A stretch of 64,000 bases of DNA from JAOADN01 sp049323795 (lineage in GTDB: Bacteria; Pseudomonadota; Alphaproteobacteria; Rhodobacterales; Rhodobacteraceae). The stretch lies in assembly GCA_049323795.1 (NCBI GenBank), contig JBMOOH010000028.1:62001-126000 (forward strand), read 5' to 3'. The notes under the pieces are model-generated. The model searched no databases, had not been told where the DNA came from, and saw nothing but the letters and a program-made list of their open reading frames with translations. A program made the translations under genes and the position numbers. Shown piece after piece: positions 56,100 through 64,000 of the stretch. The number at the start of each line of letters is the position of its first letter. The stretch's first letter is position 1.

Positions 56100-58792
56100 T
56101 GGTCTCGTTCAAGGTTCTCGTCGCCGCCAGCCTTGCCTACGTGATCTTCCTCTTTGCGGTCGCCTACCTCGCCGACCGGAGGGCGCGGCGGGGGCAGATC
56201 GGGTGGCTGAGATCGCCGGTGGTCTATACGCTGTCGCTGTCGATCTACTGCACCGCCTGGACCTTCTACGGCGCGGTCGGGAATGCGGCGCGGTCGGGTC
56301 TTGAATTCATGACGATCTACCTCGGGCCGACCATCGTTTTCGTGGGCTGGCTCTGGGTGCTGCGAAAGCTCGTCCGGATCGGGCGGACGCAGCGGGTGAC
56401 GTCGATCGCCGACCTTCTGTCGTCGCGCTACGGCAAGTCGAACCTGGTGGGCGTGATCGTCACGGTGATCGCGGTGGCGGCCGCGACGCCCTACATCGCG
56501 CTCCAGCTTCAGTCGGTGACGCTGTCCTTCGGGGTCTTCGCCGCCGACACGCCCGAGGGCTGGGCGCTGCCCGGCAGGAACGCGACCGCGCTCTGGATCG
56601 CGGGGGGGCTTGCGCTCTTCACCACGCTCTTCGGGACGCGAAACCTCGACGCGAACGAGCGCCACCACGGCGTCGTCACCGCGATCGCCATCGAGGCGGT
56701 GGTCAAGCTGGTGGCGCTGCTCGCGGTGGGCGGGTTTGTCGTCTGGGGCGTGGCGGGGGGGCCGGGCGAGATGCTGACCCGCATCGCGGCCTCGCCCATC
56801 GCGGACTGGCCGCTGCGTCCGGGCCGCTGGATCGGGCTGACGATGGTGGCGGGCGCGGCGGTGCTGTCCTTGCCGCGGATGTTCCAGGTGCTGGTCGTCG
56901 AGAACGTGGACGAGCGGCACCTCGACACCGCGGCCTGGGCCTTTCCGCTCTACCTCATGCTGATGAGCATCTTCGTCCTGCCCATTGCGGTGACGGGGCT
57001 GACGGTGCTGCCGGAAGGGTCGAACCCCGACCTGTACGTGCTGACGGTGCCCCTGGCCTTCGACCAGGGAAAGCTCGCGATGCTCGCCTTCCTCGGCGGC
57101 TTCTCCTCGGCCACGTCGATGGTGATCGTGGCGTCGATCGCGCTGTCGACGATGGTGTCGAACCACATCGTCACGCCGATCTGGCTTGTGCTGCGGCGCG
57201 GGGGGGCGCGGGCGCCGGGGGACGTGCGGAGGCTGGTCCTCACCTCGCGGCGGCTGTCGATCGCCGGGGTCATGGCGCTGGGCTACGTCTACTATTCCGT
57301 CTCGGGCGGCTCGGGGGCCCTGTCGGCGATCGGGCTCATCGCCTTCGTCGGCGTCACGCAGGTGCTGCCCGCGATGCTCGGCGGGCTCTACTGGCGCGGC
57401 GCGACGCGGGCCGGGGCGGCGGCAGGGATGACCGTCGGGTTCCTCGCCTGGCTCTACACGCTCTACCTGCCGTCCTTCGGGTCGGGGGGCCTGATGTCGG
57501 CGTCGATCCTGGCCGATGGCCCCTGGGGGATCGGCTGGCTCAGGCCCCAGGCGCTCTTCGGCGTCACCACGCTCGATCCCGCGATCCACGCGATGTTCTG
57601 GTCGTCGCTGCTCAACACGGGCATGTTCCTGACCGTATCTCTGGCAACCTTCCCCGGCCCCCTGGAGCGGATGCAGGGGCTGGCCTTCGTGCGGGTCTTC
57701 GACGAGGACGCGGGCGCCAAGGGCTGGTCGCGCGGCGGGGCCGAGGCCGAGGATCTGCTCGCCATGTCGCAGAGGATCCTCGGGACGGAAGAGGCGCAGG
57801 CGTTCTTCCGGGCCGAGGCGGCGGTGCAGGGGAAGGCCGGGTTCCTGCCCGATACCACGCCCGCCTTCATCGAGAAGCTGGAGCGGCAACTGGCCGGATC
57901 GGTCGGCTCGGCGACGGCGCATGCGATGATCGCGCAGGTCGCGGAGGGCGCAGCGGTCAGCGCGCAGGACCTGATGGCGGTCGCGAGCGAGGCGCAGCAG
58001 ATCCTCGAATACTCCGCCGCGCTCGAGGCGAAGTCGGACGAGATCGAACGCACCGCACGGCAGCTCCGCGAAGCGAACGAGAAGCTGACGGAGATGTCGC
58101 GCCAGAAGGACACGTTCCTCAGCCAGATCAGCCACGAGCTTCGCACGCCGATGACGTCGATCCGGGCCTTCTCGGAGATCCTGATGGAAAAGGGGCTGCC
58201 GGATGCGGTCCGGGCGAATTATGCGCAGGTGATCCATGCCGAGGCGATAAGGCTGACGCGGCTTCTCGATGATCTTCTGGACCTGTCGGTGCTCGAGAAC
58301 CGGAGCGTGCAGCTGAACGTGACGGTGGCGAACCTGCACGACCTGATCGAGCGGGCGGTGACGACCGCGTCGGGCACCCGGCCCGGCCGGCCGTTCCTTG
58401 TCGTCCGGGACACGCTGGACGAACATGTGCCGGTCTTCACGGACATCGACCGGCTGACGCAGGTGTTCATCAACCTCGTCTCGAACGCGCGGAAGTATTG
58501 CGACGCGGAGCGGCCGGAACTGCGGATCGACGTTCGCCGGCGGGGGCAGCGGGTCGAGGTCGATTTCATCGACAACGGGCGGGGCATCCCGAAGAAGTCG
58601 CAGGCGGTGATCTTTGAAAAGTTCGTGCGGCTGGCGGACGCGAACCGGGCGGGGGGCGCAGGACTCGGCCTTGCGATCTGCCGCGAGATCATGGTGAACC
58701 TCGGCGGCGCGATCGCCTATCTGCCGGGACAGGGCGGCGCCGCGTTCCGGGTGACGCTGCCCATCCGCGGCGGTGTGCGCCGTGCCGCGTGA
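56099..58792 (+). CDS. CrbS-like sensor histidine kinase with sodium/solute symporter domain
   Basis: The 897 residues combine an N-terminal SSSF transporter domain (about 12-13 helices, residues 5-505), a STAC-like linker (about 520-610), a coiled coil, and a kinase core with HisKA FLSQISHELRTPMTSIRAFS (His near residue 680) and the HATPase domain (FIDNGRGIPKKS and GGAGLGLAICREI). CrbS/MxtR kinases of this build control acetate uptake and acetyl-CoA synthetase genes with a LuxR-type regulator; here the adjacent partner is a lone receiver. An acetate or short-chain acid role is inferred from homology and the ScfR-type regulator next door. Confidence 0.9.
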   Translation: MVSFKVLVAASLAYVIFLFAVAYLADRRARRGQIGWLRSPVVYTLSLSIYCTAWTFYGAVGNAARSGLEFMTIYLGPTIVFVGWLWVLRKLVRIGRTQRVTSIADLLSSRYGKSNLVGVIVTVIAVAAATPYIALQLQSVTLSFGVFAADTPEGWALPGRNATALWIAGGLALFTTLFGTRNLDANERHHGVVTAIAIEAVVKLVALLAVGGFVVWGVAGGPGEMLTRIAASPIADWPLRPGRWIGLTMVAGAAVLSLPRMFQVLVVENVDERHLDTAAWAFPLYLMLMSIFVLPIAVTGLTVLPEGSNPDLYVLTVPLAFDQGKLAMLAFLGGFSSATSMVIVASIALSTMVSNHIVTPIWLVLRRGGARAPGDVRRLVLTSRRLSIAGVMALGYVYYSVSGGSGALSAIGLIAFVGVTQVLPAMLGGLYWRGATRAGAAAGMTVGFLAWLYTLYLPSFGSGGLMSASILADGPWGIGWLRPQALFGVTTLDPAIHAMFWSSLLNTGMFLTVSLATFPGPLERMQGLAFVRVFDEDAGAKGWSRGGAEAEDLLAMSQRILGTEEAQAFFRAEAAVQGKAGFLPDTTPAFIEKLERQLAGSVGSATAHAMIAQVAEGAAVSAQDLMAVASEAQQILEYSAALEAKSDEIERTARQLREANEKLTEMSRQKDTFLSQISHELRTPMTSIRAFSEILMEKGLPDAVRANYAQVIHAEAIRLTRLLDDLLDLSVLENRSVQLNVTVANLHDLIERAVTTASGTRPGRPFLVVRDTLDEHVPVFTDIDRLTQVFINLVSNARKYCDAERPELRIDVRRRGQRVEVDFIDNGRGIPKKSQAVIFEKFVRLADANRAGGAGLGLAICREIMVNLGGAIAYLPGQGGAAFRVTLPIRGGVRRAA

Positions 58793-58830
58793 AACCGGGC
58801 CGCATGAGACGGAATCGCGCCCGCGTCTCA

Positions 58831-58846
58831 ACGGTTTCTCAACCGT
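58831..58846. terminator. Short perfect hairpin after the kinase gene
   Basis: ACGGTT (58831-58836) and AACCGT (58841-58846) pair around TCTC. No T-run follows, so terminator strength is doubtful. Confidence 0.35.
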
Positions 58847-58880
58847 GCCGTGCAAACGCTGACGCCGGTTCGGATCGGCA

Positions 58881-59921
58881 GTGCTGAGGGGCGGAAGACC
58901 GGTGCAGGGCGGTGCAGTTCGCAGGATGCTCCGGCCGCTTTCGCGACCCGCCCCCTCGCCCGCAGAGGGGCCGGGCAGGCTCTGGGGGCTGGCGGTCGCG
59001 CGGGCGGCGCAGCACCGGCTGGACCTGCCCGTCCATATCGGCGAGTCCCGTCTCGACCGGACCGCCCTGGCGCCGTTCCTTGCGGGGCTGCCCGACCTCG
59101 TGATGATCCTGCGGCTTGAAGGCCGGCAGGAGGCGCGCGGGCTTGCCGTCCTGTCGCCGGACGCCTTCGCCGCGCTCGTCGAGATGCACACGATGCGCCG
59201 GCTCCGCCCGGCCCCGCCCGCCGCACGCAGACCGACGCGCACGGACGCGGCGATCGTCGCGCCGATCATCGATCTTGCGCTTGACCTGCTGTCGGGCGAC
59301 GGGGCGGACGGCGGGGCGGGCGGCGGGGCGGGGGGGGGCATCCCCGGCTGGGCGACCGGGTGGCGCTACGGGGCCTTCGCGCCCGATCCCCGCCCGCTCG
59401 GCCTGACGATGCCCGACGTGCCCTACCTGCACCTCGCCACCGCCCTCGAACTGGGTGCGGACCGAAGCCGGGGGGGAGACATCGCGCTCTTCCTCCCGGA
59501 GGGTCGGACCGAGCCGCCCGAAGACCCGGCCGAGCGGCGGGCGGACTGGTCCGGCCGGATGGAGGCGGCGGCCCTGTCCGTCCCGGCCGAAGTCAGGGCG
59601 GTCCTGTGGCGCTTCCGGCTGCCGCTCGCTGCCGCGATTGCACTTTCCCCCGGCCGGCAGATCACGCTGCCGGCGACGGCTCTCGCCGCGGTCCGGATCG
59701 AGGGACGGGACGGATCGCTGACCGCGACAGGACGGCTCGGTCAGTTCAGGGGCGCGCGGGCAGTCCGTCTGGCCGAGGTTTGCAGCGGCGGGCAGGCCCC
59801 GTCCGGCGACACGGCGGCCACCGCCTTCGACGCCGCCGGGATCGCTCCGGGTGTCGTGCCTCCGCCTGCAGGGGCGGGGCCCGGCGGCCTGCCGGACCTG
59901 CCCTTGCCCCTTCGGGACTGA
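58881..59921 (+). CDS. FliM/FliN-like protein with C-terminal SpoA domain
   Basis: The 346-residue frame starts at GTG 58881; GTG 58902 or ATG 58926 are alternatives. The central part (RLDLPVHIGESRLDRTALAP, then AVLSPDAFAALVEMHTMRRL and RRPTRTDAAIVAPIIDLALD) follows the FliM middle-domain pattern. The end (LPLAAAIALSPGRQITLPAT, AVRIEGRDGSLTATGRLGQF) is a SpoA domain. Such proteins form flagellar switch or injectisome C-rings. No other flagellar gene lies in the window, so it is an orphan here. A Gly-rich insert lies near residue 145. Confidence 0.75.
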   Translation: MLRGGRPVQGGAVRRMLRPLSRPAPSPAEGPGRLWGLAVARAAQHRLDLPVHIGESRLDRTALAPFLAGLPDLVMILRLEGRQEARGLAVLSPDAFAALVEMHTMRRLRPAPPAARRPTRTDAAIVAPIIDLALDLLSGDGADGGAGGGAGGGIPGWATGWRYGAFAPDPRPLGLTMPDVPYLHLATALELGADRSRGGDIALFLPEGRTEPPEDPAERRADWSGRMEAAALSVPAEVRAVLWRFRLPLAAAIALSPGRQITLPATALAAVRIEGRDGSLTATGRLGQFRGARAVRLAEVCSGGQAPSGDTAATAFDAAGIAPGVVPPPAGAGPGGLPDLPLPLRD

Positions 59922-59996
59922 AGCACCGGCCCCCGGGCGGTGGGCGGAACCGGCCGGCGCGGATCCGAAGACGTCGGAGCCGGTCCTGCGGGGCCG

Positions 59997-60428
59997 TCAG
60001 GCCCGCGCCGCCGCCAGGGCGTCGATCTGGGCGCGGTAGGGTTCCAGGTTGTAGCCCCAGCGCGCCGCCGAGGCGATCAGGTCGGCGGTGGGGGCGCTGC
60101 CCGCCTGGGCGAGCGCCCAGACGATCGAAGAGCGGTTGCCCGACGCGCAGTAGGCAAAGACCGGACCCTCCGAGCGCGCGATCGCCGTACGCTGGGTCTC
60201 GACGTTCGCCTCGGTCATCGCGCCGGGCATCACCGGGTTCTCGACGAAGACAAGCCCCGCAGCTTCGGTCGCCCGCCGCATCGCGGCGGCGCGCAGTTCC
60301 GGCGGGTTCTCGCCGTCCGGGCGGTTGCAGATCACGGTCGCATATCCCGCTGCCCGGATCGCCGCGAGGTCTGCGGGAGAGATCTGGGGCGAGGTGGCGT
60401 AGCGGTCGCTCAGGGTTCGGAAGGTCAT
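59997..60428 (-). CDS. TIGR01244-family phosphatase/sulfurtransferase-like protein
   Basis: ATG 60428 has AGGAG 6 bases upstream and yields 143 residues; the frame continues upstream without similarity. The product matches the dual-specificity-phosphatase-like domain found alone or fused to beta-lactamase-like dioxygenases: YATSPQISPADLAAIRAAGY, VICNRPDGENP and the Cys loop FAYCASGNRSSIVWALA (Cys near residue 97). It is the last gene of a sulfur-type operon with YeeE/YedE transporters and is probably involved in sulfide or persulfide handling. Confidence 0.85.
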   Translation of the reverse strand: MTFRTLSDRYATSPQISPADLAAIRAAGYATVICNRPDGENPPELRAAAMRRATEAAGLVFVENPVMPGAMTEANVETQRTAIARSEGPVFAYCASGNRSSIVWALAQAGSAPTADLIASAARWGYNLEPYRAQIDALAAARA

Positions 60429-60489
60429 CGGCGCTCCTGTCGTGGTTGTCGGGCCGGACGGGCCGGCGGGCGGTGCCGGTCGGCGGTCG

Positions 60490-60907
60490 TCAGAGGCACT
60501 GCGCGTCCGGGTCGGGGGAAGGTCGTCCGGCGATCCGTGTCCGCACCGGCGGCGCGGCGACCATACCAGCGAGCATGGCAGCAAGAAAGACGCCGCCGCC
60601 GACGCCGCCCCAGGACAGGCTGGCAAGGGCCGGACCGGGGCAGAGACCCGGCGACGAGGTCGGGGCCGAGGCTGCGGCCGGCAGGGCCCGGGAAGTCCCC
60701 GCCCGCAAGCGGCGCCGGCCGCCGGGCCGCGATGCGCCAGGCCAGGGCCATCGGCGCAAGCGCGCCTGCGAAGACGAAACCCAGCGTCGGATCCCAGGCG
60801 CCGAAGACGTCGAGCCAGCCCTGGACCCGGGCGGTGTCGGTCATGCCTGAAACATAGAGGCCGACCCCGAAGAGGCCGCCCGCGGCGAAGGCGAAGAGTG
60901 CGCGCAT
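60490..60907 (-). pseudogene. YeeE/YedE-family transporter, frameshifted and internally deleted
   Basis: The first half reads well from ATG 60907 (ALFAFAAGGLFGVGLYVSGM, then LDVFGAWDPTLGFVFAGALA) up to LGPDLVAGS. The conserved continuation (LCPGPALASLSWGGVGGGVF, LAAMLAGMVAAPP) is found in another minus-strand frame ending at 60490. The break lies near 60645-60652. The helix normally joining the two parts (about ten residues, around GWGLAG) is missing, so a short deletion that was not a multiple of three best explains it. Intact homologues are about 135-145 residues. The original start and stop are otherwise intact, and the neighbouring genes are not affected. Confidence 0.8.
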
Positions 60908-60908
60908 G

Positions 60909-61349
60909 TCAGACGATCCCCAGAAGGTGGCGGAACACGGCCAGCGTGACCGCAGCGGCCAGCATGTAGAACAGGGTGGCGGCGAGTCCCCTCGGGGACA
61001 GGCGCGAGATGCCGCAGATGCCGTGGCCCGAGGTGCAGCCGCCGGCGATCCGCGTCCCCAGGCCGACCAGCAGACCGGCGGCCGCGACGAGCACGAGGTT
61101 CCCGCTCAGGTTCGTCCCGCCCGTCCCGCCCGAGGCGGCGCGCAGGAGCGCGGGTGCCAGCGCGAGCCCCGCGAGGAACAGGAGCCTTTCGGATGCGGTG
61201 CTCCGGCCCGTCCCGTCCACAAGGCCGCCGAGGATGCTGCTCGCCCCCATGATGCGGCCGTTGGCCAGAAGATAGAGCGCGGCCGCGGACCCGATCACGA
61301 GCCCTCCCGCGAACCCCAAGACCCACTGCTGCACGATCCAGTCCGGCAT
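60909..61349 (-). CDS. YeeE/YedE family membrane protein (sulfur-species transporter)
   Basis: ATG 61349 gives 146 residues; the upstream in-frame extension to 61445 is Arg-rich and unlikely. Four helices are visible, with the conserved Cys-containing segment RIAGGCTSGHGICGISRLSP (about residue 108) that in this family helps move thiosulfate or related sulfur species. Its stop is one base before the start of the broken partner gene, so the pair would have formed a two-gene transporter. Confidence 0.88.
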   Translation of the reverse strand: MPDWIVQQWVLGFAGGLVIGSAAALYLLANGRIMGASSILGGLVDGTGRSTASERLLFLAGLALAPALLRAASGGTGGTNLSGNLVLVAAAGLLVGLGTRIAGGCTSGHGICGISRLSPRGLAATLFYMLAAAVTLAVFRHLLGIV

Positions 61350-61505
61350 GATCCCGCCCCTCCGTCTCCTGCGGCTGCCCGCCCGCCCGGTTCCGGGCCT
61401 ATCTGACCGCCGGCGGGCCTGCCCTGCAAGCGCCGCCGACCGCACTATCCGCGAACCGCGCCCGGCTGCAACCGCGGTTGGCCGCGCGGTCCGCCGGCCC
61501 GACGA

Positions 61506-61519
61506 TTGACTTGCATCAA
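61506..61519 (+). promoter_or_regulatory. FNR/FnrL box upstream of the TraR/DksA gene
   Basis: TTGACTTGCATCAA fits the FNR-type consensus TTGAY-N4-RTCAA at all ten defined positions. It lies 56 bases before the start codon, suitable for activation at low oxygen. A TAGAGC stretch at 61532-61537 may be part of the -10, but the spacing is not exact. Confidence 0.75.
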
Positions 61520-61575
61520 GGCCGGGAAGGGTAGAGCGTGATCCTGTCGGACAGCGGCATCACTGGGAGCGACAC

Positions 61576-61899
61576 ATGAAGACCCTTGCGCAGCGCAGGA
61601 CCGAACTCGAGGCAAGACGGGATGTTCTGCGGTCGAGGATGGCGGGAATCGAGGAGGAACTCGACGCGCATTCCTCGCGCGACTGGGAGGAACTGGCGAC
61701 CGAGAGGGAGGGGGACGAGGTTCTCGAGGACCTCGGCCAGTCGGCCCAGACCGAGATTCGCATGATCGATGCCGCGCTGGCCCGGATAGCGTCGGACGAA
61801 TACGGCTTCTGCGTCAGATGCGGCGCGCCGATCGACGAGGCGCGGCTCGACCTCGTTCCTGCGACGCCGTTCTGCCGGTCCTGCGCCGCGAACCGCTGA
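61576..61899 (+). CDS. TraR/DksA-type zinc-finger protein
   Basis: The 107 residues have an N-terminal coiled coil (LAQRRTELEARRDVLRSRMA to about residue 65) and a C-terminal C4 zinc finger (FCVRCGAPIDEARL and FCRSCAANR). Full-length DksA is about 150 residues; this short form is of the TraR/DksA-like type that may bind the RNA polymerase secondary channel. An FNR box lies 56 bases upstream, which suggests induction under low oxygen. Confidence 0.88.
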   Translation: MKTLAQRRTELEARRDVLRSRMAGIEEELDAHSSRDWEELATEREGDEVLEDLGQSAQTEIRMIDAALARIASDEYGFCVRCGAPIDEARLDLVPATPFCRSCAANR

Positions 61900-62011
61900 C
61901 CCGCTCGGGACGGTTGCGAAGCCCCGCCGTTTGCCCGAGAGTGGCGCCTGTCAACGAGGGTCGGGAGAAGCCGGTGGTCGCCTGCGGCGGTGCAACAGCG
62001 TCGGGTCGTCC

Positions 62012-64000
62012 GTGACGGGACGTCCGGTGCATCTGTCGGCGGCGGGCGGGCTTGCCGTCGTCACCATCGACCAGCCGCCGGCCAACGCCCTGTCACGGAC
62101 GGTACGGGCGGGACTTGTCTCGGCCTTCTCGGCCGCGGCATCAAACCCGGAGGTGCGCGCCGTCCTGCTGCGCGCGGCGGGGCCCTCCTGGCCATCGGGG
62201 GGCGAGCTGAGCGAACTCGACGCCGAACCCCTGGAACCGCCGCTCGACCGTGTCGGCGACATCGTCGAGGCGTCGCCGCTTCCGGTCGTGGCGCTTCTGC
62301 ACGGGGCCGTGCTCGGGGGCGGGCTGGAGCTGGCGGCGGCCGCCGGCGCCCGCGTGGCGCTTCCCGGTACGAGCTTCGGGATGCCGGAGGTCACGCTCGG
62401 GCTGTGTCCGGGCGCCGGCGGAACGCGGCGGCTGCCGGCGCTCGTCGGGCCGAAGCAGGCGCTGGGCCTGATGCTGACCGGCCTGCCGGTGGGCACCGAC
62501 GCCGCGGTGGCGATGGGTCTGATCGACGGGGTCCTCGACGAGGATGCGCTGTCGGTTGCGGGCGCGCTTGCGCTTTCGCTGGCCGCCGGGGGCGGCGGCG
62601 GTGGCCGGGGGCGCGGGGCGCGGGTCGCAGCGGGTCTGGCCGATCCCGCCGGGTATGTGGAGGCGGTGGCCGAGGCGCGCGCGGGCCTGAGGGATGTCCG
62701 GCTGCCGGCGCCGAGCCGGATCATCGATTGCGTCGAGGCGGCGCTGCTGCTGCCGCCGCCCGCTGCCGCTGATTTCGAACGCGCGGCCTTCGCCGACCTC
62801 CTCGCCACGAGCGAATCGCGCGGTCTCCGTCATGCGTTCCTCGCCGAGCGCCGCGCCGGAGACGCTCCGGCCGGGGCGGGTGTCCGTCCGCTGGGCGACA
62901 TGCGGGTGGCATTGGTCGGGGCGGGTGCCGAAACGATTGAACTGGCCTGCGCAGCGGCTCTTGCGGGCTTTCCGGCGGTGCTTGCCGATCCGGATCCGCG
63001 GGCCGTCGCGGCGGCGTCCGCCCAGGCCGAGGCGACCGTGGCCGCGCTTTCTGCGGAAGGGCGTGTCGGGCCGGACCGCGCCGCGGCGGCGCTCGGGCGG
63101 CTTGCCGTCACCGGGGATGTGTCCGCGCTGTCCGGCGCGGACCTCTGCATCGCCGCGACCGCTGCGGACGCGGCGCTGTCCGTGCGCCTTTCCGCAGGCA
63201 CGCCGGTCGCCATTCTGCTGCCGGACGAGGCGGCCGCCTTCCGCGCTGCCGCCCCGGAGGTTGCCCCCCAGGTCGTTGCGCTGACCGTCGTGCCGCCGGT
63301 CACGACGGGGCGCGCGGCCGAGGTCATCGCCCCGGACGGGACCGATCCCGACTCGCTGCGCGTTCTCCTCGCGGTCCTGCGGCGTCTCGGCCGGCAGACC
63401 ATCGTCACGCACGCGCCGGTCATGCCGGCCCTGTCGGGTGCGCTCTGGCGCGCGGCGGACCGTGCGCTGGAGCGGGGGGCCGACCCCTATGCCATCGATG
63501 GCGCGCTCGTGCGGTGGGGGTTCGCATGGGGGCCCTTCGCGCTGCGGGACAGGATCGGGCTCGACCTTGCGCCGCTGCCGCCCGCCGGATCGGTGGCCGA
63601 GGTGCTGTGGCTTCGACTAATGGAGGAGGGGCGGATCGGGGTTGCCACCGGAAGCGGGTTCTACCGCTACGCCGGTCACGAGGCCTCGCCCGATCCCGGT
63701 CTGCCCGGGCGGCTCGCCGCGGCCCGTGAGGCGGCCGGATCGGTCGCGGGACGGATCGATGACGACGAGATCGTGCTGACGGCGCTGGCCGCGCTGGCCG
63801 CGACGGGGGCGCGGCTGGTGGAGGAGGGTGCCGCGGCCCGCCCCTCCGACATCGACGTCGCAGCCCTAGGCCTTCTGGGGTTTCCCCGCTGGCGCGGCGG
63901 GCCGATGCACGCGGCAGACGAGGCCGGACTTCTGGGGCTGCGCAATCTGCTCAGGGAGATTGCCCGCGAGGAGGAGGCGGGCGGCGGCCCCGAATGGTCG
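62012..64000 (+). CDS. FadB/FadJ-like enoyl-CoA hydratase/3-hydroxyacyl-CoA dehydrogenase, partial, with degenerate dehydrogenase half
   Basis: The frame opens at GTG 62012 and runs 663 codons to the end of the window. Residues about 1-270 are a crotonase domain (VVTIDQPPANALSRTVRAGL, LHGAVLGGGLELAAAAGARV, the Glu-containing FGMPEVTLGLCPGAGGTRRL). The second half follows the layout of the 3-hydroxyacyl-CoA dehydrogenase domains, but the Rossmann motif reads VALVGAGAETIELA, so the third Gly of GxGxxG is missing. The usual HFFSP active-site His is replaced (LTVVPPV), and the GFIGNRI motif is not found. Later parts (DPYAIDGALVRWGFAWGPFA) are recognisable. It may be a specialised or decaying paralogue. 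No strong ribosome-binding site precedes the start, but no other in-frame start lies nearby upstream. Confidence 0.75.
   Translation, partial: MTGRPVHLSAAGGLAVVTIDQPPANALSRTVRAGLVSAFSAAASNPEVRAVLLRAAGPSWPSGGELSELDAEPLEPPLDRVGDIVEASPLPVVALLHGAVLGGGLELAAAAGARVALPGTSFGMPEVTLGLCPGAGGTRRLPALVGPKQALGLMLTGLPVGTDAAVAMGLIDGVLDEDALSVAGALALSLAAGGGGGGRGRGARVAAGLADPAGYVEAVAEARAGLRDVRLPAPSRIIDCVEAALLLPPPAAADFERAAFADLLATSESRGLRHAFLAERRAGDAPAGAGVRPLGDMRVALVGAGAETIELACAAALAGFPAVLADPDPRAVAAASAQAEATVAALSAEGRVGPDRAAAALGRLAVTGDVSALSGADLCIAATAADAALSVRLSAGTPVAILLPDEAAAFRAAAPEVAPQVVALTVVPPVTTGRAAEVIAPDGTDPDSLRVLLAVLRRLGRQTIVTHAPVMPALSGALWRAADRALERGADPYAIDGALVRWGFAWGPFALRDRIGLDLAPLPPAGSVAEVLWLRLMEEGRIGVATGSGFYRYAGHEASPDPGLPGRLAAAREAAGSVAGRIDDDEIVLTALAALAATGARLVEEGAAARPSDIDVAALGLLGFPRWRGGPMHAADEAGLLGLRNLLREIAREEEAGGGPEWS

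Noticed and set aside
56081..59341. 1086-codon minus-strand frame opposite the CrbS-like kinase
   Set aside because: It has the Arg/His/Asp-rich composition typical of antisense shadows in GC-rich DNA, while the plus strand has full transporter and kinase motifs.

Overview
This window comes from a high-GC alphaproteobacterium, most likely of the Rhodobacterales (Rhodobacteraceae/Paracoccaceae). The evidence is the gene set and order: secG-pyrG, purA-DUF2842, hflK-hflC-DUF2065-degP, glyQ-(DUF6446-like)-glyS followed by a PPDK-like gene, ftsY-yciB, metZ, and a RutR-type pyrimidine-catabolism locus with an NMT1-type ABC importer. GTG starts and GTGA/ATGA stop-start overlaps are common. I saw no rRNA, tRNA, CRISPR array or complete insertion sequence.

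Layout. Positions 1-8.2 kb hold the tail of a TerC membrane protein, pyrG and secG, purA, a DUF2842 protein, a large unrecognised protein with a disordered middle, and thiamine pyrophosphokinase. Positions 8.6-20 kb hold serine dehydratase, a Mn2+ transporter with a Fur/Mur-like operator, rpiA-gor, the hflK-hflC-DUF2065-degP block and xseA. Positions 20-24.6 kb hold an AlkB-like membrane monooxygenase with a damaged third histidine box and a long N-terminal extension, ftsY, yciB and a GST. Positions 24.8-30 kb hold metZ behind a SAM-II riboswitch and leader terminator, folE2 and a ThDP-dependent decarboxylase. Positions 29.4-37.8 kb hold glyQ, glyS, a PPDK-like protein whose N-terminal nucleotide domain has lost its usual motifs, a SleB-type hydrolase and a FolB with an extra C-terminal half. 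Positions 37.9-39.9 kb hold an acyl-CoA:acetate/succinate CoA-transferase family gene and a conserved-looking proline-rich hypothetical.

Positions 40-53.4 kb form the accessory core: reductive pyrimidine catabolism. A RutR-like TetR regulator is divergent from an omega-amino-acid transaminase. Further on come an N-carbamoyl-beta-alanine amidohydrolase, a dihydropyrimidinase and a complete NMT1-family ABC importer that carries an extra SMR-like protein. RutR-type palindromes lie at 40693, 44917 and 44950, and two promoters share the same TTGAC(T/G)-N16-TAGCGT architecture. The locus is interrupted twice: by a cupin, a class III adenylate cyclase and a UPF0303 gene (42.2-44.8 kb), and by a clearly low-GC orphan gene (46280-47269). 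That gene encodes a probable PD-(D/E)XK nuclease and is coupled to the upstream stop codon by a GTGA overlap. It is the best candidate in the window for an undescribed system.

Positions 53.6-58.8 kb hold a small lipoprotein, an XRE/ScfR-type regulator, and an operon of a lone receiver (apparent CTG start), a small membrane protein and a CrbS-like SSSF-histidine kinase, probably for acetate or short-chain acid sensing. Positions 58.9-64 kb hold a FliM-like SpoA protein, a sulfur-type operon with one intact and one frameshifted YeeE/YedE gene plus a TIGR01244 phosphatase-like protein, a TraR/DksA zinc-finger gene preceded by an FNR box, and a FadB-like protein running off the end whose dehydrogenase half lacks key residues.

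Short tandem repeats of period 10-17 bp are scattered through the window, in multiples of three inside genes and free of that constraint outside.
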